Shown here in pieces: positions 30,878-40,999 of a DNA stretch of 64,000 nucleotides (positions within the stretch are counted from its first letter, which is position 1; each line of letters starts with the position of its first letter). The notes under the pieces are model-generated. The model did no database searches. It had not been told where the DNA came from and saw only the letters and a list, made by a program, of their open reading frames with translations. Source of the stretch: Solea solea (lineage: Eukaryota > Chordata > Actinopteri > Pleuronectiformes > Soleidae); the NCBI RefSeq assembly GCF_958295425.1, contig NC_081154.1, forward strand, positions 21,486,540 through 21,550,539, given 5' to 3'. The position numbers were made by a program, and so were the translations under genes.

Positions 30878-31280
30878 CCACTGATTGGTGGTGGATCCCA
30901 GGTGAAGTCAACGTCGCTGATCTCGTCACGAGAGGGTGTTCACCCAAGCGACTAGACGAAAACTCCGCGTGGTAAAAGGGTCCCGAGTTCCTGTCTAGTC
31001 CAGTTAAAGATTGGCCTATGAAATCTGCAGCAAAAGTGGCGGCTGATGCTACAGAGACAGTGAGTAAACTCCAGAAGAAAGACTTTACAGCTCTCACCAG
31101 AACCCAAGCGCAGAAGTTGTTAAATTCCGGTAGTGAAGGCTGGAATTTCACAGATGGAGTTAGCAGGTCTCTAGCAGGGCTCCAGTCGGCAGGATATGAG
31201 ACAAAATCGATCCCTGTTGAGACCAAGAAAGATGAGACACTGTGGGGAGCCGCACTCGGCAATCAGACAAGGTACCATTG
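30878..31280 (+). repeat. Extra copy of the RNase H-integrase junction ahead of gag
   Basis: Encodes TDWWWIPGEVNVADLVTRG and FLSSPVKDWPMKSAAK, closely matching 34437-34800 of the same element. It has one stop (SAW*KG). It is out of place: this region normally follows RT. Confidence 0.8.
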
Positions 31281-31429
31281 AGACTGGGTGTGGCACCATC
31301 CCCCCTCACCAGCCCCCTTAGTGGTCTCAACAACCTAATCACGGACCTACTGTCAGTTTCGCTCAGCCTCCAACCCTCACTAGTACACCACGACCACCAA
31401 GGTTTCATACCGCTCCTGCTAACACCAGC

Positions 31430-33022
31430 ATGGCACAAGAGGGCACAGTAAATGCTAGCAACTTTGGTATGAACAATTCCCTTGCCCATGTAAGATTCAC
31501 GCCAATAAACTTACCCAAATTCTCTGGAGAGAGTAGAGAGTATTGGTGCTGGAAGGCTGAATGGGCGATACTCCAGGCTCATGCGGATCCCTCAAGATCA
31601 GAAGAGATTAAGAGGCTTCAGCTGTTGGAAAGCATAAGTGAGCCCGTAAGGAAGGACCTCCAATTGTCTCGTTGCAAGGATGTAAGCGACGTTTTCAAAG
31701 AACTAGAGAGCTGCTACGGCGATATATCAGCCACAGTAGAAGACATTTTGTTGGAATTACATTCCAAACCGGTTGTGAAGGATCCTCACCCTAGGGAGAC
31801 ACTAGAGTTGGTCTCAGATTTGGAAAATGCAGTATCAGATCTAACAGACTTAGGGTGGGGAGAAGCTATGAATAATCCCATAGTGATGGGGCCATTGGAG
31901 AGCAGACTCCCTAAAAGTATGCAAACTCAGTGGCTCAAAGAGGAGTGCAACGCCGAGCAAAATGCTCTCCCCGGGACTCGTATCAAGAGACTTCTACTGT
32001 TCTTGCAAAGCGAAAAGAAGATACTTAGAAGATTGGCGCGTTTGCCCAGTGAATCCAGCAAGCCACGCCCCACTCATGCTTCTGAAAGGCCCAATTACCG
32101 TGAGAAGTCAGCTGATTGCAAGAAGGAGAGGACGGCGTTCACTAGAGCAACTGCAACTAAACTCATAACCTGTACCGGAGAAAACAAGCAGAAACTTTGC
32201 GCCTTGTGCGGTGAGGGAGAGCGTGAACTGTTCCGCTGTGCCACGTTTAGGAAAGCTTCCCCATCAGAAAGAAAGGTCCTAGTAGAAAAAGCAAGATCAT
32301 GCAAAAAATGCCTAGATAACCACAAAGCAGACGGTCCCTGCAATGCAAGGTTCCTCTGTACCAATGTGAGGTGTAAGGACGGCCCGGCAGATCACCACTA
32401 TCTTCTCTGCCCAAAGGCTACTGCAAAGTCGGGGAGACCTCGCGGTTCCACAGTGGAGCGGGAGGCTGCGCTCGCCCAAATAGGATTATCGCCTGACCAG
32501 CTAGAAAGAGTGCGCCAAGCCTACACAAATAAGGTGACAATGACTGTGTGTACCGACAGGAACATACTAAAGCTGTGTAAAGTCAAGCCAAAACGCCCTA
32601 TCCTCATGATGCTTATGTTCGTCACAGCAAAAGGGGGAAACAGTGTTGGAACTATGCTCGACCTTGCCTCGGACACGAATTACATAACACACCCAGTCGC
32701 AGAGAAACTCGGATTAACTGGTGAACCTGTCCTAATTGCCTTGCATGGAGTAAAAACATTCAAAGAGATAATACAAACAAAAAGGTATCTTGTAACAATA
32801 AAGGTCTGGACTCCGCAAAGGACTTTGAGGCTTCGCCAATTGATCTGCTGTGGGTTGGACACCATCGCGAGAGTGAGTCACTTAGTGACATCAGAGCGCT
32901 TGGAGAAGTTCTTCTCGGGAGTTGAACCGGGAGAGCTGACTCGCCCAGAAAGCATCAAGCTACTAATCGGCGCTGGAGAAAGCTCCCTAGCCCCAAACAA
33001 ATTGCAAGAGATCGGTAATTAG
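31430..33022 (+). CDS. BEL/Pao gag and protease
   Basis: 530 codons from the ATG at 31430; the same frame is open upstream to about 31320, so the true start may be further 5'. Capsid-like part near residue 25 (FTPINLPKFSGESREYW, as in DUF1759). A cysteine/histidine region at about 255-330 (CALCGEGERELFRC, CKKCLDNHKADGPC, DHHYLLCPK), typical of BEL/Pao nucleocapsid. An aspartic-protease-like block at about 410-440 (MLDLASDTNYITHPVAEKLGL). The usual D-S/T-G triad reads DLA, so activity is doubtful unless this is a family trait. Ends at a stop (33020) where the polyprotein should continue. Confidence 0.85.
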   Translation: MAQEGTVNASNFGMNNSLAHVRFTPINLPKFSGESREYWCWKAEWAILQAHADPSRSEEIKRLQLLESISEPVRKDLQLSRCKDVSDVFKELESCYGDISATVEDILLELHSKPVVKDPHPRETLELVSDLENAVSDLTDLGWGEAMNNPIVMGPLESRLPKSMQTQWLKEECNAEQNALPGTRIKRLLLFLQSEKKILRRLARLPSESSKPRPTHASERPNYREKSADCKKERTAFTRATATKLITCTGENKQKLCALCGEGERELFRCATFRKASPSERKVLVEKARSCKKCLDNHKADGPCNARFLCTNVRCKDGPADHHYLLCPKATAKSGRPRGSTVEREAALAQIGLSPDQLERVRQAYTNKVTMTVCTDRNILKLCKVKPKRPILMMLMFVTAKGGNSVGTMLDLASDTNYITHPVAEKLGLTGEPVLIALHGVKTFKEIIQTKRYLVTIKVWTPQRTLRLRQLICCGLDTIARVSHLVTSERLEKFFSGVEPGELTRPESIKLLIGAGESSLAPNKLQEIGN

Positions 33023-33420
33023 GTGTTGTGGGACGGCCCTCTGGGCAAAACTGTGAGTGGCAGGCACCCTCGCCTTATTGAAAAAGTAAGGGCGACAGTC
33101 GAACAGTACCTAAGGACGGCTATGTGCAATAAAGAGATCCTCGAATGGCTGAGATGGGACAGCATCGGCGCTGCCTGCAACCCTGCCTGTGGAGGGTGCC
33201 GTTGTGGAAAGTGCCCACCGGGAGGGAAGGAGATGACCCTTGCTGACGAAAAGGAGCTTGAAGTGATAAAGGCAGGCTTAACCTTTAAAGAGAGTGACAC
33301 TCACTGTAACCAGCCGCACTGGGACGCAAAGTACCCCTGGAAAGAAAACCCGGCATCCCTTCCCAACAACAGGAAGGCCGTAGAAGCAACGTTCCTGAGG
33401 ACGCTGGGTGCATCGCACAA
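33023..33420 (+). pseudogene. BEL/Pao connector between protease and RT
   Basis: Frame with WDGPLGKTVSGRHPRL, a CNPACGGCRCGKC cysteine cluster and EKELEVIKAGLTF, the linker before RT. After about 33417 the RT fingers and most of the palm are missing. Confidence 0.7.
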
Positions 33421-34407
33421 GTGGCCATGCGGGAGACTGCGAAGTTACCCCAATTCACCGACATGGTGGAGGAGAGGAGAGTCATCGAAGAGGATGCTTA
33501 CGTTGATGATCCTCTCGTGTCACACAATGATTCACAACACTTAGATGAGATTCTAGAGAGAGTGGAGAAGATTCTGGGAGCAGGAGGCTTTTACCTCAAG
33601 CCTTGGGTCCGGTCTGGTCAAAGTGGGAGGAAGGACGAGGCAAAGCCCGACCAAATGACGCTGGTGTTGCCCAACCAGTTGAGGGAAGAAGACAACAAAG
33701 CGTTAGGGGTGGGTTACCTTGTGCAAGAAGACAAACTCTTTGTGATGGCCTCCATTAATTTCTCCAAAAGAAAGAAGAAGATAAGAACCGGAATTGACCT
33801 TACCGAAGGGGAAGTGGAGGAGAAAACACCAAATCCATTAACTCGTTGCGTCCTACTGAGTCAAATTGCTGGATTGTATGACCCCATCGGTCTGATAACA
33901 CCTGTGAAACAGAAAGGTGTCATTCTTGTGAGGAAGGCTTTCCAGGAAGCGGGCAAGCTCTCTAAGGACACTTGGGATGAGTCCCTCTCTAACGAACTCC
34001 GACGGAAAGCAATCGAGCTGTTCAAGGAGTACACTCGCTTAAGGAGCATCAAGTTCCACAGAAGCCTCACACCCTCCGGCTGGAGGGGCGAGCCCTGGGG
34101 AATCACATTCTCTGACGGAAGCTGTGAATTTTACGACGCCGTACTGTACCTGCGATGGGAAACGTCAGATGGTGTAGTTACCCGGTTGGTGGACTCAAAG
34201 GCCAAGTTATCCCCCTTGAACCAGAAAGGCGACACTGTCAAAGCCGAAATTTGTGGGGCTGTCTTCGCCGCACGCCTGAAGGAATACATGCTGAAGCATG
34301 GGAGATTGGCTGTAGAAAAGTGGTACCACTTCATAGATACCACTTCAGACTGTGCTGGGAGCCATCCAGCGAGACAGTTACGGGTTTCAAACATTCTTTG
34401 CGAATAG
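33421..34407 (+). pseudogene. BEL/Pao RT (C-terminal part) and RNase H
   Basis: Opens directly before EEDAYVDDPLVSHND, which holds the RT catalytic YVDD pair. It continues through RCVLLSQIAGLYDPIGLITP to the RNase H region ITFSDGSCEFYDAVLY. Residues upstream of YVDD that form the fingers and first catalytic Asp are deleted. Ends in a frameshift at about 34350-34400, where the next frame takes over. Confidence 0.85.
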
Positions 34408-35758
34408 GGTCGGGGAGATCCAGAAGGCTGGGCCCGTAACTGATTGGTGGTGGATCCCAAGTGAAGTCAACGTCGCTGATCTCGTCACGAGAGGGTGTTC
34501 ACCCGAACAACTAGACGAAAACTCCGCGTGGCAGAACGGTCCCGAGTTCCTGTCTAGTCCAGTTAAGGATTGGCCTATGAAATCTGCAGCAACAGTGGCG
34601 GCTGAAGCTAGAGAAACAGTGAACGGACTCCAAAGAAAAGCCTTTACAGCAGTCCTCACCAGGACTCAAGCCAAGGGGTCATTGAAACCCGCTAACAATG
34701 ACCCAATAGCCACAGACGCTCTAGAGCTCGCAGAACTTGAGGCCAAATCTGTTGGCACGAATGCGAATGAGACACTGTGGGGAGCCGCGCTCATAGATCA
34801 AGTGGGTCCGGAAAAGTACAGCTCTCTAGCTGAGCTCTGTGGAGTAGTCGGCTATACCAGAAGGGCTGTGAAGACATGGTTGGCTTGTATAGGGAGAGCC
34901 CCTATCCCAGCAAAGTGGGGGATGGTACTGTCAGTAAAGGAACTTGAGGCTGCGTTCCACGACCTGTGCCTGGCCGCCCAAAAAGAGGTTGCATTCCCTG
35001 TAACGACACTAGACAGACTTGTCGTCAACAAGGACGAAGCTTCGGGGCTCCTGCGGTGCTACGGCAGAGTCCAAGCCATCACCTGGGGAAACCCCGGAGT
35101 ACCCCTGGTCCCATATAATGCCTGGATCAGCACCCTCCTCACATGGGAAGCCCACGGAGCCAACCATGAAGGCATCGCTGGCACACTCCTCAGAGTGAGG
35201 TCCAAAGCATGGGTAGTACAGGGGCCAAGAATCGCAAGAAGCATCATTGACTCCTGCGTGCACTGTCGAAAGACCAAGGCAAGGTTATGCAGGCAACAGA
35301 TGAGTGAGCTTCCTAGTGAACGATCTGAACCAGCCGCACCGTTTGAGCTAACAGCACTGGATCTCTTTGGCCCCTATGTTGTCAGAGACACTGTAAAGCG
35401 AAGAACAAAGATGAAAGTCTGGGGAGTAGTATTCAGTTGTATGGCTTCCAGGGCACTGCATGCTGACATCGTGGAAGACCTGTCAACGGATGGCTTCCTA
35501 AAGGCGTACCAGCGCTTCACAGCTCTCAGGGGCCACCCAAGGAAACTTTGGTCGGATCAAGGGACCAACTTCGTGGGCGCCAAGCCAGCTTTAAAGGAGC
35601 TCTACGAATTCCTGAACAACATCGACAAGGATCAAGTCCAGAAGAAAGCAACCGCCGCTGGGACCGACTGGTCGTGGGTGTTTCACCCAGCAGACTCTCC
35701 CCATCGAAACGGAAAAGACCAATCGGCGCCAGAGTCCAGGTACAAGACGAGACTGTAG
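34352..35758 (+). pseudogene. BEL/Pao integrase, truncated
   Basis: RNase H tail (TDWWWIPSEVNVADL), a linker, then the integrase zinc-binding region (NHEGIAGTLL..CVHCRK), and core motifs LDLFGPYVV (first Asp) and WSDQGTNFVGA (second Asp). It breaks off at DSPHRNGKD, just before the expected catalytic Glu. The C-terminal domain resumes at about 35700-36210 in another frame (LLLGRAGPSGDSRGFEYL, KWHTPARNVTVGDLVWLV), with another break near 35985. Confidence 0.85.
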
Positions 35759-36231
35759 GAGTCATCACTCCCAACTCACTTCTGCTTGGCCGTGCTGGGC
35801 CTAGCGGGGACTCTCGAGGGTTCGAATACCTGACTTACCCCGTGGCGCGCCTGAGAGCGGTCCAGATCGAGGTCGACAAGTTCTGGAAGCGGTGGAGCCA
35901 GCTGGCGGGCCCGGGCCTCTTCGTCCGACAGAAGTGGCACACACCCGCAAGGAACGTCACAGTGGGAGACTTAGTGTGGTTGGTTGGTTGACCAGAATGC
36001 ACTGAGAGGCCAGTTTAGGCTCGGTCGAGTTGTGGAGGCCCATCCTGATGTGAAAGGCATAGTACGAGATGTGAAAGTGAGGACGTGCCAGAGTTGCCCA
36101 GTTTTCAGTGGACAAAGTGGGAAAGGCAAAGAGAAGGTGAACTGTCCCTCCACCATCCTTCACAGAGATGTCAGAAGGCTGGTGGTTCTGTTACCAGTGG
36201 AGGAACAGAAATAGATTCCCCACCACATGAT

Positions 36232-36497
36232 GGTGTGTTTCGGAAAAAGGGATCAAGACCCCCCCCCACCATCCTCCACGAGAGGGTGGTGGTGTGTTTC
36301 GGAAAGAAAAAGGATCAAGACCCCCCCTCCACCATCCTCCACGAGAGGTGGTGGTGTGTTTCGGAAAGAAAAAGGATCAAGACCCCCCCCCTTCACCATC
36401 CTCCACGAGAGGTGGTGGTGTGTTTCGGAAAGAAAAAGGATCAAGACCCCCCCCTCCACCATCCTCCACGAGAGGCTGGTGGTGTGTTTCGGTAAAG
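36232..36497. repeat. ~62-bp minisatellite in the BEL/Pao 3' region
   Basis: Four units of TGTGTTTCGGAAAGAAAAAG, then GATCAAGACC, a C-run, and ACCATCCTCCACGAGAGG with varying C-run length. Follows the end of pol directly. Confidence 0.9.
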
Positions 36498-36565
36498 GGT
36501 GCCACTGTGTCATCAAGGACAATGTGAAACCTTTATTTGTCATTTGTATCTGTTATTCATGTCGC

Positions 36566-36800
36566 GTGTAATACGTTCGTACCTAGCGATGTAGCTTTAT
36601 GTACCCATTTGAAAGGTAAAAAATTGGGTGTAATACGTTCGTACCCAGCGATGTAGCTTTATGTACCCATTTGAAAGGTAAAAAATTGTGTGTAATACGT
36701 TCGTACCCAGCGATGTAGCTTCATGTACTCATTTAAAAGGTAAAGTCGTGTGTAACACGTTCGTACCCAGCGATGTAGCCATTTCGAAAGGCAAAATTTG
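36566..36800. repeat. 62-bp tandem repeat before the BEL/Pao LTR
   Basis: Units begin GTGTAATACGTTCGTACC at 36566, 36628, 36690 and about 36749; the last is shortened. Confidence 0.9.
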
Positions 36801-36850
36801 TGGTTGTTGTGGCCTACTTGGATTTAGGAATCAGTAGGCCAAGTGGGAGG

Positions 36851-37261
36851 TGTAGAACTTTCTAGCAGGCAAAGCTATTTGTCTTTCATTCTATTTATCT
36901 GTTCATTGTTGTAACTTGTATCAAAGCACCGTTGCCTTTAAAGTGCCTTTAAGGTGCATCGTCAAAGCCATGTTTTGTTATATATTGCCTTCGTATGCGC
37001 CTTTGTAAATCTATCTATCATTAGAACCTGTACGACTTGTCAGTTTTACAACCTGACTGACTGTCTAACTGACTGTACTTAGTAACTAACAAGATGCTGT
37101 CTAACTAACTTCAAACTAACTTCAACTTAACTGCTGCTTAACTGTGTATGTGGAATAAACCTTCATAAAGACAGTCGAGTTGTGCCCGCCGTACTTGTTC
37201 TGGTTACCCTTTCCAGAAGGGAGCATTGAGCTGGAAAGACCAGCCAGCAGAAATCTGGACA
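36851..37261 (+). repeat. Probable 3' LTR of the BEL/Pao element
   Basis: TGTAGAACTTTC to TCTGGACA with AATAAACC at about 37154. The paired 5' LTR is absent, so the ends rest on the TG..CA rule and the junction with the LINE. Confidence 0.55.
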
Positions 37262-37854
37262 CCTCTAATACCATATCTCTCCAGTTTTGCTATCAAGATA
37301 TCATGGTTGATGGTGTCAAATGCTTTTTTTTAATTCTATGAATATTCTATCGTTAAATAGTTTCTCCAGAATTTTTGACAGTTGTGGTCGTATTGAGACT
37401 GCTCTGTAATTAGTACATTTGTGTATGTCCCCTTTCTTGAACAATAGCACTACTTTTGCCACTTTAATTTTGGTGGGAAATGTCCCTGTTTGAAATGACA
37501 GGTTGCAGATATATGCTAGAGGTGAAATGATTCCATCTATTACTTTCTTGATTAGCTTCATGTCGAGGTCATCAACATCCGTGGATGTTTTTGCTACGCA
37601 TTTGTTGAAGAGGTGTCTAATCTCTCTGTCCTTCACTGGGGTAAGAAACATTGTGCTGGGGTTTCTGTCTCTGTCCTTATCAAAGTGGTCCCAGTGAAGG
37701 AGTGAGTCAGGAATGTTCTTCGCCAGATTCGGCCCCACATTGACAAAGAATTCATTAAATCTTTCTGCTATGATTTCCTTGTTGTCTTCCTATTGTGTAT
37801 TTCTGGATGGAAACGGGGGAACATCAATGAGCCAGGCAGCACAGATAACCACCT

Positions 37855-38212
37855 TGTTACGACCCCAGGGTTGTGACTGCTTTTTCCCTGTATGTGTCTG
37901 CATGTGAGTGTGAGATGGGTTGCAGGTGTGCATGTTTGAGCGAATGACCTGTGTGAGTGAGTCTAGGGTGGATCCTAGGAGCTGATTGGTCCTGCACGTA
38001 AGGAATCCAAATAAGAGGCCTGAACATCCCAGCTGCAGTGGACTTCCTCAAACGACTCACAGGCAGAATGCCAGCAGACATTTTGTGCTTGATTTTAATA
38101 AACCTTTAAAATGGTTTGTTTGACGTGTTGCTGGTGGTTTCTTGGGAGTTGGAAAGAGGGAGTCTCATTATTCATGTTGTGATCAGGTTTTTCCATGGGC
38201 CTGATCATAACA
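37855..38212 (+). mobile_element. Short LTR-like element (TGTTACGA..TCATAACA), ACCT duplication
   Basis: 358 bp with TG..CA ends; flanked by ACCT (37851-37854 and 38213-38216). Genes 1 and 3 show the empty site. An AATAAACC signal at about 38098 suggests plus orientation and solo-LTR origin. Confidence 0.75.
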
Positions 38213-38819
38213 ACCTGAACCAGAGTACAGCTGGAGATAATGGTCCTCTCTTGCTTAGGCCCAAGCCACTTCATGATGTTGTGCCCTGGCCTGGTGGCAG
38301 TGAATGCAGCCAGTACCACCAGGGTCTTCCCCAGGATGCAGGAAATACACAGTGAAAATGTGATGCTGAAGGCAGTGTGGCGCAGCATGCAGAACCAATA
38401 TGTTGGCTTTCCAATGAAAAGCAGAGAACAGAGGAAACACAGAATCAGTGCAAACAGTATGAAGAAACTGAGCTCAGAGTTATTTACACCGACAATGGCT
38501 GTGTGTCTGTGACAGAAGAAGACTCCACTTACAGCCAGAGTGAAGCAGGCGCCCAAGAAAGTATGAACAATTTTCAGTATTGCATTACTTCTGTACTACA
38601 ATTGTAAGAATGGATTTGCTTTGACTTTTTATTGTTCAGCTCAAACTCACTTCGTCTTGTTGCCGCTGTCACATGGTACACTGTCAAAGCAGCAGATAGG
38701 CTCCCCACGACGGACAGCCTTCCGGAAGCCTGGAAAACAACTAGCACTGCAAATAGATACTGGCACCTAGAGTGGAAAGACCATGTGCTGATATTGGTCA
38801 ATTTCATTGGTTAATCTAC

Positions 38820-39400
38820 TGACAGGTGGAAAATTCCACAAACCACGTGTCAATAAAGTATGTGTTACTTCTTGGTTCTTAAGTGTGTTTAACACAATGT
38901 TTTGAGTTGTATGTTGATTAGATATATTTGGTCTGCAGATGTCAGTCTAGTTTACAGGTAGCCAGTAGTCAGTAAACAACCTTTTGATGGTCACATGGTT
39001 ACAAGCTGTACACTGAGGACTGGGTTCCTGCCCAAAAGCTATTCCATAACCTGTGGTTTAGTTAAATATATATAGGATATAGGTATAGATCTATGAGAGC
39101 TCTTTGAGAAACATTTAATGTCATGAAGAATGATTCATTCATTGTCTACTGCTATATCCTGCACATGAGGGTCGCGAGGAGCCAGAGCCAATCCCAGCTG
39201 ACATAAGACAAAAGGTGGGGTCAGACCAGCATACAGAGACAAACAACCATTCACTCTTCCATTCCATAAAGAAAGATCCATGAGAAAAACAACAGTGGAT
39301 TTTAGGTCACCAATCACATCATAGTCCAGCTGGGCTTTGAATCTCCATTGTGTATAATAACAAATAACCCTGTATCAGATCCAGTCTGTTCCGTCCACCT
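38820..39400. other. Copy-2 intron 4
   Basis: Matches intron 4 of genes 1 and 3, including the SINE relic at about 39135-39240. No gene. Confidence 0.6.
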
Positions 39401-39839
39401 GCCTTACTTCCATCTCAACCTACAGAACTTCAACAGTTGGCATCTGATGAAGGTAAAAACACAGTGTGAGCAGCTTGCCTCACTCTGATGTCCTGCCCAC
39501 ATTATCCTGCCCTCCTGGATTAACAGCTCCTCTCCAACAGACTTGGTTCCCACGTTGACAAATTCAATGTTTCCTTCTGTGCCTCTCTGCCAGTTATAAT
39601 AGGGTACAGAGTTGCCCTTCACATCACAGTCCACCTCCTCACCAGCAATCTGAAAGTTCACTTCCTGGAGGAAGTGCTGCAGCTTGAAAATTAGAAAGAC
39701 AAAATGTTCCATTAATTAAGTAAAACATCTAAAATTCCCTCCATGCAAAACAAAGGCTTATTTTGTACTATTATTATTAATTCAATTTGTTCAAATCTGT
39801 TTTATTGAGACACCTGATGTGGCATCCTAGGTTGGTGTG

Positions 39840-40100
39840 GTTACATGTGGTCTGCAGTTAGGAGGCCTTGAATGAACCGTCCAATTTTCTTAAACCTTAT
39901 GGCAGTGAAATTCAATTATATTATACTTTTATAGCGCTAAATAATACCATACATTATCTGAAGTATCTGTACATAGTTAGACAGAAACCTTTAAAATGTT
40001 ATAGAGAAAAGAAACCCTACTATTCACACAATGAACAACCACTTGGCATCAGTGCAGAGAAAAAAACTCCCCATTTAACAGGAAGAAGTCTCTGTACTGC
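39840..40100 (-). mobile_element. Diverged L2 3' UTR fragment
   Basis: TTCAATTATATTATACTTTTATAGCGC, ACATTATCTGAAGTATCTG and ACTCCC(C/T) TTAACAGG follow the L2 3' UTR on the minus strand with many changes. Confidence 0.5.
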
Positions 40101-40990
40101 CCCTCCGGGAGCTGCCACCATATCAGCTAAACCCCATTTGGAGCCGGCTGGCTCCGGGGTGGGGTGGGGTGAGGTGGGGGGGCACAGCCCGAAGAGGCAA
40201 CGTGGGTCTCTCTTCCCTTGGGCTCACCACCTGTGGGAGGGGCCATAGAGGTCGGGTGCAGTGTGAGTTGGGTGGTGGTCGAAGGCAAGGACCATGGTGG
40301 TCCAACCCTCGGCTGCAGAAGCGGCTCTAGGGACGTTGAACGTCACCTCTCCGGTGGGTAAGGAGCCTGAGCTGGTGCACGAAATTGAGAGGTTCTGACT
40401 AGATATAGTCGGGACTCGCTTGGGCTCTGGAACCAGTCTCCTTGAGAGGGGTTGGACTCTTTTCCCCACTGGAGTCGCCCCTGGTGAGAGGCACCGAGCG
40501 GGTGTGGGCATACTTATTTCCCCCCTGGCTTGGGGCCTGTACATTGGGGTTCACCGTGGTAGACAAAAGGGTAACCTCCCTCTGCCTCCGGGTGCTAGAA
40601 AGTGCTCCTGCTCGGGATTCCCTCGTTCTGCTGGGAGACTTCAATGCTCATGTGGGCAATGACAGTGAGACCTGGAGGGGTGTGATTGGGAGGAACAATC
40701 CCCCCAATCTGAACCCAAGTGGTGCTTTATTGTTGGACTTTGGTGCTCGTCACGGATTGTCCATAACGAACACCATGTTTAAGCATAAGGGTGTCCATAT
40801 GTGCACTTGGCACCAGGATTCGCAGTCATGGACACTCTGGTGAAGAGAGGGGTGGAGCTGTCAACTGATCACCTGGTGGTGAGTTGGCTCAAATGGCAGG
40901 GGAGGATGCTGGTCAGACCTGGCAGACCTAAACGTATTGTGAGGGTCTGTTAGGAAAGTCTGGCAGAGTCCCCTGTCAGAAAGAGTTTCA
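40101..40990 (+). mobile_element. LINE endonuclease fragment
   Basis: Translation gives [37 protein letters not shown]-like [28 protein letters not shown] and STDHLVVSWLKWQGR. This is an apurinic-endonuclease-type LINE domain (GDFN motif; STDHLVV near the catalytic His). Broken by shifts; clade uncertain. No RT follows in this family. Confidence 0.65.
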
Positions 40991-40999
40991 ACTCCCACC

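Larger units (their letters stand above)
30878..37261 (+). mobile_element. BEL/Pao LTR retrotransposon, defective
   Basis: Plus strand, inserted in the LINE. Order: a displaced RNase H-integrase piece (30878-31280), gag with protease (31430-33022 and on), a connector, the end of RT with RNase H, integrase, C-terminal domain, minisatellites, one LTR (about 36851-37261). The 5' LTR is not found. Domain types (DUF1759-like gag, A17-like protease, YVDD RT, H2C2/DDE integrase, DUF5641-like end) identify BEL/Pao. Internal deletions in RT and integrase and scattered stops make it non-functional. Confidence 0.88.
28806..37793 (-). mobile_element. LINE (jockey superfamily), split by a BEL/Pao element
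   Basis: Minus strand. The upstream RT half is at 37793-37262 (EIIAERFNEFFVNVGPNLAK, KVAKVVLLFKKGDIHKC, then DTINHDILIAKLERYGIRG). The downstream half is at 30877-29838 (WVKSYLHKRSQYVRI, an RT palm broken by stops, KLSLNLEKTKYMLYG, YKVLGVIIDDMLSW, VRQWNNLDEEMKKS), stop near 29838. A further open frame (29669-29208) and an AATAAATGAATAAATAA tail at 28806 follow. It is 5'-truncated and sits in the last exon of receptor copy 2. The clade is unsure. Confidence 0.8.

Noticed and set aside
36085..36571. Proline-rich ORFs of 96-136 codons
   Set aside because: Frames through the C-rich 62-bp minisatellite of the BEL/Pao element.
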